Positions 33,683 through 43,271 are shown, counted from the first letter of the stretch. The stretch is 64,000 bases of DNA from UBA1479 sp040216635 (GCA_040216635.1 JAVJOU010000005.1:102839-166838); one strand, 5' to 3'. A program made the numbers and translations. Notes: a model not told the origin generated them from the sequence alone.

Positions 33683-36645
33683 CAAAAGAAGCAGAGATCG
33701 AGCAAGAACTGATTACAAAGCTTGCAGGTCTGAAGTACTCGCATCGCGATGACATTAGGGATCGCGATTCACTGGAACATAATTTCCGCGAAAAGTTCGA
33801 AGCCCTGAACCGGGTAAAATTGACCGACAGCGAGTTCGAGCGGCTTCTCGAAGAAATCGTGACACCAGACGTTTTTGAGAGTGCGGAGCGGCTGCGGAAT
33901 TGGAATACTTTCGAACGCGAAGACGGGACGCCGCTGCATTACCAGCTTGTCAACCTCAAGGACTGGTGCAAGAACACCTTCGAGGTTGCCAGCCAACTGC
34001 GGATGAACACGCGCAGCAGTCACCATCGCTACGATGTTATCTTGCTGATTAACGGCCTGCCTCTGGTCCAGATCGAGTTGAAATCGCTCCAGGTCTCGCC
34101 CCGACGGGCGATGCAGCAGATCATCGACTACCGGAATGACCCTGGAAACGGCTATGGCAACAGCCTGCTGTGCTTCATGCAGCTGTTCATCGTCAGCAAC
34201 CGCAGCCAGACTTGGTATTTCGCCAATAACAACAACGAGCACTTCTCGTTCAATGTCGAGGAGCGCTTTTTGCCGATCTACCGCTGGGCGACACGGGACA
34301 ACAAGAAGGTCGAGCACCTATCCGAATTCGCTGATCAATTCCTGGCCAAATGCACCTTGGCCGAAATGATCAGCCGCTACATGGTCCTGATCCAGAACGA
34401 GCGAAAGCTCATGATGATGCGGCCCTATCAGGTCTATGCGGTCAAGGCGATCGTCGATTGCATCCACGAGAACCGCGGCAACGGTTATATCTGGCACACC
34501 ACCGGCTCGGGCAAGACGCTGACCTCGTTCAAGGCGTCCACGCTCCTCAAGGACAATCCCGACATCGAGAAGTGCCTGTTCGTCGTCGATCGCAAGGATC
34601 TCGACAAGCAAACCCGCGACGAATTTAACCGCTTTCAGCCCGACTGTGTCGAGGAGAACACAAATACCGAGACGCTCGTGAAACGGCTTCTTTCGGAGGA
34701 TTACAAGGACAAGGTGATCGTCACCACCATCCAGAAGCTGGGCCTCGCGCTGGATGGAACGAACAAGCGGCAGTATCGCGAGCGTCTCGAACCGCTGCGC
34801 GACAAGCGTGTCGTGTTCATCTTCGACGAATGCCACCGTTCGCAATTTGGCGAGAACCACAGGGCGATCCGCGAGTTCTTCCCCAATGCTCAACTCTTCG
34901 GCTTTACCGGCACGCCGATCTTCGAGCAGAACGCCAGCTACCAACGCGTCGAGGGGGAAAAGGCGAGCTACGTCACCACGAAGGACATCTTCGAGAAGGA
35001 GTTGCACGCCTACACGATCACCCACGCGATCGACGACGGAAACGTGCTGCGCTTCCATGTGGACTACTTCAAGCCCGATGTCGCGCCCATCAAGCCGGGC
35101 GAGACGCTGGCCAAGCGCGCCGTGGTCGAGGCAATCCTCGACAAGCACGACGCCGCAACCAACCAGCGAAAGTTCAACGCCCTCTTCGCCACCGCATCGA
35201 TCGACGATGCCATCGCCTATTTCGACCTGTTCAAGGACATCCAGGCCGAACGCGCAGCGGCCGAACCTGAATTCATCCCGCTGCAAATCGCCTGCGTCTT
35301 CTCGCCGCCCGCCGAGGGTAACCGTGATGTGGCCCAGCTGCAGGAAGACCTCCCCCAGGAGCTCGCCGACAATATGGTCGAGCCGAACCGCAAGAAGGAG
35401 GCGCTGACCCGCATCATCGCCGACTACAACGCGCGCTATGGCACGAACCACGATCTGGCGAATTTCGACAGCTATTATCAGGGCATCCAGCAGCGGATAA
35501 AGGATCAGAAATATCCCAACGCAGACCTGCCGCGAGACAAGAAGATCGACATCACCATCGTCGTGGACATGCTGCTGACCGGCTTCGACTCGCAGTATCT
35601 CAACACGCTCTACGTCGACAAGAAACTGAAGTATCACGGTCTCATTCAGGCCTTTTCGCGCACCAACCGCGTGCTGAACGACTCCAAGCCCTACGGCAAC
35701 ATCCTCGACTTCCGCGCTCAGCGTGACGCCGTGGACGAGGCCATCACGCTGTTCTCTGGCAAGGCGGAGCGGCCGCCCAAGGAAATCTGGCTGGCCGATC
35801 CCGCGCCCGAGGTCATCGAAAAGCTGGCCGAAGCGACGCAGCGCCTGAATGACTTCCTCCAGTCCCAGGGCGTCGAGCCCAGACCCGAAGATATCTCGAA
35901 CCTGCGCGGCGACGAGGCGCGCGCCGGCTTCATCGAGCGGTTCAAGGAGGTGCGCCGCCTAGCCACCCAGCTTGACCAGTATACCGACCTCGATGCAGAG
36001 GCGAAGGCGACGATCGAGGCGCTGATCCCGCGCGACGACCTGCGCGCCTTCTCGGCCCAGTATCTGGAAACAGCCAAGCGCCTGCAGGACAAGCAGCACA
36101 AGACCGAAGACCCCGACGACCCCGTCGCCCAGCTTGATTTCGAGTTCGTGCTCTTCGACTCCGCGCTGATCGATTATGACTACATCATGACGCTGATCGC
36201 GCGTTTTGCCGGGGCCGGGCCGAAGAAGCAGAAGATGACGCGCGAAGAACTGATGGGCCTACTCGCCTCCTCTGCCCGGCTGATGGACGAGCGTGAAGAT
36301 CTCGAAGCCTATCTCGCCACGCTGAAAGAGGGCGAGGGCCTGAGCGAGGACGAGATCCGCAAGGGTTATGCCCGCTTCAAGGCCGCGCGCGAGGCCGAGG
36401 CTCTGGCCCGCATAGCTGATGCGCACGACCTGCCCGTGGAAGCGCTGCAATCCTTTGTCGATCACATCCTTTATCGCTATGTCTTCGACCCCGACGCCCT
36501 GCGCGAACTATTAGAGCCCAAGAGGCTGGGCTGGAAGGCCCGCGCACGCGCCGAGCTGGCCCTGATGGAAGACCTGATCCCGCTTCTGCGCCGCAAGGCC
36601 GGGGGGCAGGAGATTTCGGGGCTCGAGGTCTATGACCATGCCTGA
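33679..36645 (+). CDS. hsdR: Type I restriction enzyme, R subunit
   Basis: The 988-residue protein has an N-terminal PD-ExK-type nuclease (D119, E133-x-K135 in VQIELKS), Walker A WHTTGSGKT at 272-280, the helicase DEAD-like box DECH at 383-386, and the second RecA domain with DMLLTGFD and FSRTNR. The C-terminal helical part joins HsdM. Overall layout is that of EcoR124-type (IC) HsdR. It translocates DNA and cuts at a distance when unmethylated sites are met. It is the first complete gene of the operon; the ATG overlaps the hsdM remnant stop. No frameshift was seen, so it is probably functional. Confidence 0.94.
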   Translation: MTKEAEIEQELITKLAGLKYSHRDDIRDRDSLEHNFREKFEALNRVKLTDSEFERLLEEIVTPDVFESAERLRNWNTFEREDGTPLHYQLVNLKDWCKNTFEVASQLRMNTRSSHHRYDVILLINGLPLVQIELKSLQVSPRRAMQQIIDYRNDPGNGYGNSLLCFMQLFIVSNRSQTWYFANNNNEHFSFNVEERFLPIYRWATRDNKKVEHLSEFADQFLAKCTLAEMISRYMVLIQNERKLMMMRPYQVYAVKAIVDCIHENRGNGYIWHTTGSGKTLTSFKASTLLKDNPDIEKCLFVVDRKDLDKQTRDEFNRFQPDCVEENTNTETLVKRLLSEDYKDKVIVTTIQKLGLALDGTNKRQYRERLEPLRDKRVVFIFDECHRSQFGENHRAIREFFPNAQLFGFTGTPIFEQNASYQRVEGEKASYVTTKDIFEKELHAYTITHAIDDGNVLRFHVDYFKPDVAPIKPGETLAKRAVVEAILDKHDAATNQRKFNALFATASIDDAIAYFDLFKDIQAERAAAEPEFIPLQIACVFSPPAEGNRDVAQLQEDLPQELADNMVEPNRKKEALTRIIADYNARYGTNHDLANFDSYYQGIQQRIKDQKYPNADLPRDKKIDITIVVDMLLTGFDSQYLNTLYVDKKLKYHGLIQAFSRTNRVLNDSKPYGNILDFRAQRDAVDEAITLFSGKAERPPKEIWLADPAPEVIEKLAEATQRLNDFLQSQGVEPRPEDISNLRGDEARAGFIERFKEVRRLATQLDQYTDLDAEAKATIEALIPRDDLRAFSAQYLETAKRLQDKQHKTEDPDDPVAQLDFEFVLFDSALIDYDYIMTLIARFAGAGPKKQKMTREELMGLLASSARLMDEREDLEAYLATLKEGEGLSEDEIRKGYARFKAAREAEALARIADAHDLPVEALQSFVDHILYRYVFDPDALRELLEPKRLGWKARARAELALMEDLIPLLRRKAGGQEISGLEVYDHA

Positions 36646-37876
36646 ACCCAAGCGTCCCACCCCCCGCCTGCGCTTCCCCGAGTTCCGGGATGCGGAGCCA
36701 TGGGCCAAAACGACTATTGGGGAAATCGGCAAGTTCTATTACGGAAAAAGCGCGCCTAAATGGTCGTTGGACGATGACGCCCCAACACCATGCGTTAGGT
36801 ATGGCGAGTTATACACAAAATTCGGCCCAATAATCACCCAAACCTATTCTCGCACGAATATTGACCCCACCAAGCTTCGCTTCAGCAAGGGCGGCGAGAT
36901 TCTCGTTCCGCGCGTTGGCGAAAAACCAGACGATTTCGGGAAGTGCTGTTGCTTTCTTCCGCTGAAGGGCGTCGCTATCGGCGAGATGATCAGTGCGTTC
37001 GAAACGAAGCAGAACCCTGTCTTTTACACATATTATTTCAGGACGCTTTATAAGGAGTTTGCCAAGGTCGTCGAGGGGCAGAATGTAAAGAACCTCTACT
37101 ACGCAGAACTGGAACCGCTGACGATTTTCCGTCCAAGCCCCCCCGAACAACAAAAGATCGGCGACTGCCTCACCTCTCTGGATGATCTGATCCGGGCGGA
37201 AGAGGAGGCAGTGGAGGCGCTGCGGGCGCACAAGACGGGGCTGATGCAGCAGCTCTTCCCCCGCGCAGGCGAGACCATCCCCCGCCTGCGCTTCCCCGAA
37301 TTCCGCGATGCGGGACCATGGGAGGTGAAGCGGTTGGGGGAGGTCTGCGACGTCAATCCTTCTTCGGGCGAACGTCCGCCCAGCTTTGTCTATATTGATC
37401 TCGAATCTGTGGAGGCTGGCGAACTCATTCAAAAGAAAACGATATCGAGGGAAAACGCGCCAAGCCGTGCACAACGCCTTTTGCAAAAAGGCGACGTAAT
37501 TTATCAAATGGTGCGCCCCTACCAACGGAATAATCTATTTTTCGACATCCATGACGGCAAAAGCTATGTCGCGTCGACCGGCTACGCCCTGCTTCGCGCC
37601 AAACAATCTAGCGCGTTTCTTTATCATCTCGTCCATACAGTGCCCTTCACTGACTCCGTGCTGGAGAAATGCACCGGCTCAAATTATCCGGCGATTAGCT
37701 CATCCGACCTTGCGGGAATTCGCGTTGCAATACCGTCCCATCTCGAACAACAAAAGATCGCCGACTGCCTCACCTCGCTGGATGACCTGATCCGCGCCCG
37801 CGAGGCCCGCCTTGACGCCCTGCGCGCGCACAAGACCGGCCTCATGCAGCAGCTTTTCCCGCAGGAGGTAGGTTGA
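36632..37876 (+). CDS. hsdS: Type I restriction-modification specificity subunit
   Basis: The 414-residue protein has two target recognition domains, each opened by RLRFPEFRDAxPW and closed by a conserved helix EQQKIxDCLTSLDDLI...ALRAHKTGLMQQLFP. The two repeats are almost identical in DNA: closing repeats start at 37144 and 37744 (600 bases apart), opening ones at 36661 and 37279. The first TRD includes residues about 20-165, the second about 225-365. It determines which bipartite sequence is methylated and cut. It overlaps the end of hsdR by 14 bases. Confidence 0.93.
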   Translation: MTMPEPKRPTPRLRFPEFRDAEPWAKTTIGEIGKFYYGKSAPKWSLDDDAPTPCVRYGELYTKFGPIITQTYSRTNIDPTKLRFSKGGEILVPRVGEKPDDFGKCCCFLPLKGVAIGEMISAFETKQNPVFYTYYFRTLYKEFAKVVEGQNVKNLYYAELEPLTIFRPSPPEQQKIGDCLTSLDDLIRAEEEAVEALRAHKTGLMQQLFPRAGETIPRLRFPEFRDAGPWEVKRLGEVCDVNPSSGERPPSFVYIDLESVEAGELIQKKTISRENAPSRAQRLLQKGDVIYQMVRPYQRNNLFFDIHDGKSYVASTGYALLRAKQSSAFLYHLVHTVPFTDSVLEKCTGSNYPAISSSDLAGIRVAIPSHLEQQKIADCLTSLDDLIRAREARLDALRAHKTGLMQQLFPQEVG

Positions 37877-37879
37877 GCC

Positions 37880-38971
37880 ATGGCTCTTTCACAAATCGCC
37901 ACTGACCTGATGAACGATGACGCACGTGTCATCCTGATTTACGCCTTCAACACCGTCGGCAAGACCCGCCTTTCCGTAGCCTTCAAGGATGCGACCAAGG
38001 AGGCCAATGGTGGCCAGCATGCGGGTGTCTATTACAACGCTTTCAGCGAAGACCTCTTCGTCTGGAATAATGACGAAGAAAACGGTGGCGAGAACATTCG
38101 CCTGCTGGTTACCGAAAGCAGCCTGAACAGATTTTACTCTATCCTCTCGGAAGATGCCGTGCGCGAGAAGCTGCGCCCCTACCGGCCAACATTCGATTTC
38201 GCCTTCGATTCTCACGACGACCCCGAACGCGGCATCCGTTCGATCGCCTTCTTTCCGGCTGGGAAGGATGGAGGAGAGGCCCCCAATATCAAGATTTCTC
38301 GGGCAGAGGAGCGGATTTTCGTTTGGTGCTTCTTCCTGGCGCTTTTCGAAGTCGAGGGTTGGGCCGATCAGCAGTCGGCGCATTTCTTCATCGATGACCC
38401 GGTATCAAGCCTTGATGACCACAATATTTTCGTCACGGCCTCTTCGGTGCTGGGTCTTGTCGAAAGGTATCATGGCGACAGGAAGATCATCATTACGACG
38501 CACCACATCGGATTCTTTTCGACGATCGCGAATTGGTTGATGAAAGGGGAGGAGGCTGATCGGTACAAGAAGATTACCAAGGTGCAGATCCTGAATAAGG
38601 ATCACGCCGGACAGCTTTCGCTGAGCAGCCCCAACCGTGCGGTTTTCCTCTACCACCTCCATCTCCTGCGCGAGCTGTCCGTAGCTCGTGAGGAGAATCG
38701 TCTGAAAAGCTACCACCTCGTATTGCTGCGTCAGGTTCTCGAGAATGTTGCCTCGTTCCTGGGCGTTGGGCAGTTCTCCTATGTGCTCCAACAGATCGGC
38801 ATTCAGGACCCTGACGAGATGGCGCGTATCATTAATATTTTGTCGCACAAGAAAGCCTTCACCTATGAGGGTGACGAGATGGTTCCGGACACACGAGCCT
38901 TGTTCGATGATGTTTTCGACGGCCTGAGAAACCACTACAAGTTTGTCCTTCATGAGGATAACGCCGCATGA
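37880..38971 (+). CDS. prrC: PrrC-like anticodon nuclease with ABC-type ATPase
   Basis: The 363-residue protein has an N-terminal ABC-type NTPase: Walker A-like FNTVGKT (23-29), signature-like SRAEERIF (140-147), Walker B/D-loop FIDDPVSSLDD (170-180) and the H-switch TTHH (206-209). Its C-terminal part carries R284, E288 (LRQVLENVASF) and H323 (ILSHKKAF), which align by spacing with the catalytic triad R320, E324, H356 of E. coli PrrC. PrrC is kept latent by the type I RM complex and cuts tRNA-Lys in the anticodon when phage blocks restriction. The gene lies between hsdS and hsdM and overlaps hsdM by ATGA. The tRNA target and activity are inferred. Confidence 0.85.
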   Translation: MALSQIATDLMNDDARVILIYAFNTVGKTRLSVAFKDATKEANGGQHAGVYYNAFSEDLFVWNNDEENGGENIRLLVTESSLNRFYSILSEDAVREKLRPYRPTFDFAFDSHDDPERGIRSIAFFPAGKDGGEAPNIKISRAEERIFVWCFFLALFEVEGWADQQSAHFFIDDPVSSLDDHNIFVTASSVLGLVERYHGDRKIIITTHHIGFFSTIANWLMKGEEADRYKKITKVQILNKDHAGQLSLSSPNRAVFLYHLHLLRELSVAREENRLKSYHLVLLRQVLENVASFLGVGQFSYVLQQIGIQDPDEMARIINILSHKKAFTYEGDEMVPDTRALFDDVFDGLRNHYKFVLHEDNAA

Positions 38972-40602
38972 CCGAACAAGACCAGATCCGCCTGGGTAAG
39001 ACCCTGTGGAACATTGCCGACAGCCTGCGCGGCTCGATGAACGCGGATGACTTCCGTGACTACATGCTTTCGTTCCTATTCCTGCGCTACCTGTCGGACA
39101 ACTACGAGGAAGCGGCCAAGGCCGAGCTTGGCCCCGACTGGCCGCAGCTGCCGACCGGCGATCGCTGCTCGCCGCTGGCGATGTGGTATGCGCAGAACTC
39201 CAAGGACGCAGACGAATTCGAGGCGGTGATGCGCCGCAAGGTGCATTACATTATCAAGCCCGATCATCTCTGGAGCACCATCGCCGAGATGGCCCGCACC
39301 CAGAACGACGAGCTTCTCCGCACGCTGCAGCGCGGCTTCAAGTTCATCGAGAACGAGTCTTTCTCCTCCAACTTCCTGGGCCTTTTCTCCGAGGTGAATC
39401 TCGACTCCGAAAAGCTGGGCAGGAATTACGCGCAACGCAACGCCATGCTCTGCACGATCATCCAGAAGATCGCAGAGGGCCTGGCCGAATTCCCGAGCGA
39501 CCGCGATCTGCTGGGCGACGCCTATGAGTATCTCATCGGGCAATTCGCCGCCGGCTCGGGCAAGAAGGCGGGCGAGTTCTACACGCCGCAACAGATCTCC
39601 AGCATCCTCTCGGGCATTGTGACGCTCGACAGTCAGGACCCCGCTTCGGGCAAGCGCGAAAAGCTAAACCGGGTCTATGACTTCGCCTGCGGCTCGGGAT
39701 CGCTGCTTCTGAATGTGCGGCGGCACATTGACAGACATGGCATCGGCAAGCTCTACGGGCAGGAAAAGAACATCACCACCTACAACCTGGCTCGCATGAA
39801 CATGCTGCTGCACGGGGTGCGTGATACCGAGTTCGAGATCAATCACGGTGACAGCCTGAAGAACGACTGGGACATCCTGCGCGAGTCGAACCCGGCGAAG
39901 AAGATCGAGTTCGACGCGGTGGTCGCCAACCCGCCCTTCAGCCTGCGATGGGAGCCAACCGAGGAGATGGCGAAGGATTTCCGCTTCAAGGACTTCGGGC
40001 TTGCGCCGAAGTCAGCGGCCGATTTCGCCTTTCTCCTGCATGGCTTTCACTTCCTCGCGAAGGACGGGACCATGGCGATCATCCTGCCGCATGGCGTTCT
40101 CTTCCGTGGCGGGGCGGAGAAAAAGATCCGCACCAAGCTTCTGAAGGACGGGAACATTGACACGGTCATCGGCCTGCCGGCCAAGTTGTTCTACTCGACC
40201 GGAATTCCGGTGTGCATCCTGGTGCTGAAGAAGTGCAAACGGACCGATGACGTGCTCTTCATCAATGCGGCCGAGCTGTACCAGCCGGGCAAACGGCAGA
40301 ACACGCTGCTGCCGGAGCATATCGACAAGATCATCGAGACTTATCAGCATAGGAAGGAAGAAGACCGCTTTTCGCGAGTCGAGAGTCTCGACAAGATTGA
40401 AAAGGAGCATGACTTCAACCTCAACATCTCCCGATATGTCAGTACGGCTGAGTCCGAGGAAGAGGTCGACCTTGCCAGGGTGCACGAACGCCTCTCAGAC
40501 CTCCAGACGCAGATCAGTTCGGCGGCCGAGAAGCACAATGGGTATCTGCAGGAGCTTGGAATCCCGCCGCTGCCGCTTGGTTTTGAGAAGGATTCCAGCT
40601 GA
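38968..40602 (+). CDS. hsdM: Type I restriction-modification methyltransferase subunit
   Basis: The 544-residue protein has the HsdM N-terminal helical domain (NIADSLRGSMNADDFRDYML, FLFLRYLSDNYEEAAK), SAM motif I DFACGSGSLL (238-247) and the N6-adenine catalytic motif NPPF (321-324), and a coiled C-terminal tail (LARVHERLSDLQTQISSAAEK). It methylates adenine in the site chosen by HsdS and protects the host. Being last in the operon is unusual; most type I systems have hsdM before hsdS. A start overlapping prrC indicates coupling. Confidence 0.94.
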   Translation: MTEQDQIRLGKTLWNIADSLRGSMNADDFRDYMLSFLFLRYLSDNYEEAAKAELGPDWPQLPTGDRCSPLAMWYAQNSKDADEFEAVMRRKVHYIIKPDHLWSTIAEMARTQNDELLRTLQRGFKFIENESFSSNFLGLFSEVNLDSEKLGRNYAQRNAMLCTIIQKIAEGLAEFPSDRDLLGDAYEYLIGQFAAGSGKKAGEFYTPQQISSILSGIVTLDSQDPASGKREKLNRVYDFACGSGSLLLNVRRHIDRHGIGKLYGQEKNITTYNLARMNMLLHGVRDTEFEINHGDSLKNDWDILRESNPAKKIEFDAVVANPPFSLRWEPTEEMAKDFRFKDFGLAPKSAADFAFLLHGFHFLAKDGTMAIILPHGVLFRGGAEKKIRTKLLKDGNIDTVIGLPAKLFYSTGIPVCILVLKKCKRTDDVLFINAAELYQPGKRQNTLLPEHIDKIIETYQHRKEEDRFSRVESLDKIEKEHDFNLNISRYVSTAESEEEVDLARVHERLSDLQTQISSAAEKHNGYLQELGIPPLPLGFEKDSS

Positions 40603-40604
40603 CA

Positions 40605-40985
40605 TCGACGGAAGCGAAGCTACCGGCGACGGTGGACTTCGAGCTGTTCCGCCCAGTTGCTGCGGTTCTGTGGTCTTGGCCCCGGTGACGCCGTGCTGGA
40701 CGCCAACACGCTGTGGGACTTCCACGAGGCGCTGATCGCGGCCAAGGAGCTGGAAACTCGGTTCGAGCTCCTGGACCAAGCCATCATCGATGTGTCCTCC
40801 CATGATGGTGCACGTCTGCGGGAGGGCCTGATCGACCCGAAAAACACACGTCCAACGTCTGGGCCGACTCCGCCTACCGCTCTCATGCCAACGAGGATTA
40901 TCTGCGCAGTTTCGGCAAGGTCAGCCGGATCCACGTGAAGAATCCGAAGGGCAAGCCGATGTCGAAGCGGACCTTGCGGGTGGCC
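40605..40985 (+). mobile_element. IS5-family transposase remnant
   Basis: Three pieces are readable: VDFELFRP near 40630; LRFCGLGPGDAVLDANTLWDF, whose frame opens at 40657; and, in another frame, VWADSAYRSHANEDYL... up to KNPKGKPMSKRTLR near 40980. These are conserved segments of IS5-type transposases, separated by deletions and a frameshift, so the element is dead. It directly follows hsdM. Confidence 0.72.
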
Positions 40986-41098
40986 TGTCCCCCTAAAAGT
41001 GGCCCGGGACGATTGAGAGTATTGGCGCATTCTGACCTTGAGCAGGAGGAACGAATGAGCCGTAAACGTTACACCCCGGAACAGATCATCAGCATGCT
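40986..41098 (+). mobile_element. IS3-family remnant: left end and start of orfA
   Basis: TGTCCCCCTAAAAGTGGCCC at 40986 looks like an IS left end. After an AGGAGG site, ATG at 41055 opens MSRKRYTPEQIISML, the conserved N-terminus of IS3 OrfA; it then breaks. Together with 32841-33000 (the C-terminal part of the same type of OrfA) it flanks the RM operon. Bases 41099-41280 hold nothing I can support. Confidence 0.72.
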
Positions 41099-41280
41099 GC
41101 TAGGCCTCCAATGGCTGGAATTAGTGCGACTAATATCATGATCTGTTTGACTATCGGTCCGCTCTTTAAGGTGAGTTGCTGTTTGCGCTTAGTCGCGTGT
41201 GGCTGATCGATCCTGATCCTGTGCGGAGTCCGTCGCCGAAGTCGCCGGTCCGGAGGTAGAATGTTTGGAGATTTTTTGTT

Positions 41281-41718
41281 TTACAAAACTTTCGTCAAGC
41301 GATGTTCATATACCATTTCCATAGCAGCGCCCCAGAAGTCTTGAGCGCTTAATGTTAGGTTGGGGTGGCCTGCAAGGATAGCGATTAGGGCTACAGCGTG
41401 ATGTGGTCGGGCGTTGAACGCCCTCTCGCCGAATTCCGCAATCATGCAGCTATCCCGATAGAGGAACGTTGAGTCGCCAGCGGGGTCGAAGCCGACAGCC
41501 GTCCAACGTCCCCGAGTTTCAAGATCAATAAACAGCCTCGGCCGGCGCCCGCGGCGCCACAAACCAACTGGCGCAGACTCACCTTCGAATGCGCCGACGA
41601 AGCGATAATCCATATATGATCCCCGCATGTCGTCGAGGATGTCATTCCATTCCAAGCCTTCCTCAGCATGAACTAGGCTGAGATCCATCTTGTTGTCGTA
41701 CCCGACGACGGTCGTCAT
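41281..41718 (-). CDS. Hypothetical protein next to the relaxase gene
   Basis: A 145-residue protein with AAGGAAAAG before its ATG and 24 bases after the relaxase stop, so it is likely co-transcribed. It shows no signal peptide or membrane helix; aromatic and acidic residues are mixed (MDLSLVHAEEGLEWNDILDD, RRPRLFIDLETRGRWTAVGF). No family is recognised. Small accessory genes at this place in mobilizable elements are often immunity, anti-restriction or transfer helpers, but nothing here says which. Confidence 0.6.
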   Translation of the reverse strand: MTTVVGYDNKMDLSLVHAEEGLEWNDILDDMRGSYMDYRFVGAFEGESAPVGLWRRGRRPRLFIDLETRGRWTAVGFDPAGDSTFLYRDSCMIAEFGERAFNARPHHAVALIAILAGHPNLTLSAQDFWGAAMEMVYEHRLTKVL

Positions 41719-41742
41719 TTGACTTTTCCTTTCGTATCAACG

Positions 41743-43242
41743 TTAGCGTTCTCGACCCGCGCGTTCGTGCGGCGGTCTCCTTCTTTGATTGTTGAAGCGC
41801 TGCTGCAGAGTGCGGATCCAAGTGCCAACCTGCCCCTTGGTTAGCGGCTCGTCAGAGTCAGGAAGCTTGGTCTTAGTCTTCTTCAACAGGTCATTCAGGT
41901 AGTTCAGCTGTTTAGCTGTCGCAGGCATGTCGTCTTCCGAGCGCTGCATGGCCTTTTCAAGTTCTTCTTGGAGAATGGCGTTCCTTCGTTCGAGTTGCTG
42001 AATAACGGTTCTAGTCGATCCAAACAGTCTAGCTGGCGTCATATTTTTAACCGGCCCGCTCTCAGGTTGGCCTTGAGGTGGAGTAGGCACCGTGGCCGGG
42101 TAGACTTGGCGGACAGCCCTAATTGCCGGTGCGATCTCGTCTTTCAGATAAGCCACCATCTCTTTCCGACTCTTCGGCCATCTGTCTTGGTCTTTGGCCT
42201 CGAGGATGGCGCTAAGGATCAACTTCGCTGGCTCATTCCGCTCTCGAGGCAGAATCGCGCGTGCGGGGTCAATTAGGCATTTCTCTGCCCAGGCAAACGG
42301 ATCCTTGAGATCGAAATTGCGCGCTTCTATTTCCTCGATCGCCTGGGAGATATTGTCAAAACTAAACTGTATGGCCTCTTGACGAAGAGATGCCTCTGCG
42401 GCGCGCCGTTGTGCGGGTATATTTCGGTTCTCTGCATGACGCTGTCGAGCGCGGGCGACCGCATGTGGATCTCGATCTCGCTGACCATCCTTGTACCAAG
42501 CGCGGGCGGGCGTTCTTCGTTTTGCCTTGCGTGTGATACCGGTTTCTTCAAGCCGGCCCGGATGAAAAATGAAGTCTAATCCAACGGCCTTGAGCTCCCT
42601 GTTTATGATCTGAGCGGCCCTTCGGCGCTGCTCTCTGACCTTCTCCTTTGTGTTCCAGATTATCGGTTCTTCGGCAGGGCGGCCGCGGACACCCTCGCGT
42701 GTCACTCGCCCATTCCGAATGGGACGAGCAGCTGCAACAAGATGGATGTGAGGATTGTGAACTGCAGGGTCGCAATGGATGACCCAATGGGTCGGGCGTG
42801 CTGTTTCCTCAATATCCTCCGCGAGTGTTTCGGCAATCCGAATCCACGCCGGCTTATCAAGGTCGCGAGGCAGTTCCATTGTGAGAGTGAGCGCAACGCG
42901 GCCGTTCTTTCTGACAGTCGCCTTGTCGACTGCGGAGAGGATTGCCCGCATCTCTTCTGCATCTCGGCCGCCGGACGCGACCAGGTCAGTCCGGTCGGCG
43001 AAGTCGGCCATTCGGTTCAGGTAGTCGATGTCTGCGCCGGCCGAGGCGCCGGCTTTTCGAGTTTGTGCATCTGTGGCAGGCGCCTTCAGTGCGCGGTCCA
43101 AATGTATATGGAAAGTGCGCGCCCGGCGTCCGCCAACGGCGCCCCAGCGTTCACAGGGAATGTCGAAGTAGAGGCCGGCGCGGACCGCCTGCTCTTCCTG
43201 GGGAAGATAGTGGCCCCGATTTTTGTCCTCGGTATCCGGCAT
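41743..43242 (-). CDS. mobA: MobA/MobL-family relaxase
   Basis: The 499-residue protein has the relaxase metal site HWVIHCDPAVHNPHIHLVAA (151-170; H162, H165, H167 in HNPHIH) and the MobA/MobL-type strand ALTLTMELPRDLD. The N-terminal tyrosine expected for nicking is most likely Y12 or Y25 but is not certain. The rest is basic and helical, with a C-terminal region resembling DNA-binding tails (KQLNYLNDLLKKTKTKLP). It would nick the island DNA at oriT after excision and lead transfer through a helper's secretion system. AGGAGT precedes the ATG. Confidence 0.88.
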   Translation of the reverse strand: MPDTEDKNRGHYLPQEEQAVRAGLYFDIPCERWGAVGGRRARTFHIHLDRALKAPATDAQTRKAGASAGADIDYLNRMADFADRTDLVASGGRDAEEMRAILSAVDKATVRKNGRVALTLTMELPRDLDKPAWIRIAETLAEDIEETARPTHWVIHCDPAVHNPHIHLVAAARPIRNGRVTREGVRGRPAEEPIIWNTKEKVREQRRRAAQIINRELKAVGLDFIFHPGRLEETGITRKAKRRTPARAWYKDGQRDRDPHAVARARQRHAENRNIPAQRRAAEASLRQEAIQFSFDNISQAIEEIEARNFDLKDPFAWAEKCLIDPARAILPRERNEPAKLILSAILEAKDQDRWPKSRKEMVAYLKDEIAPAIRAVRQVYPATVPTPPQGQPESGPVKNMTPARLFGSTRTVIQQLERRNAILQEELEKAMQRSEDDMPATAKQLNYLNDLLKKTKTKLPDSDEPLTKGQVGTWIRTLQQRFNNQRRRPPHERAGRER

Positions 43243-43271
43243 AAGTTACTCCTGATTGCCGATGCCAAGGA

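Noticed and set aside
34318..35637. A 439-codon open frame on the minus strand inside hsdR
   Set aside because: It lies wholly opposite a clear HsdR with all motifs, and reads as low-complexity Val/Leu/Asp-rich sequence, as expected from the complement of a GC-rich gene.
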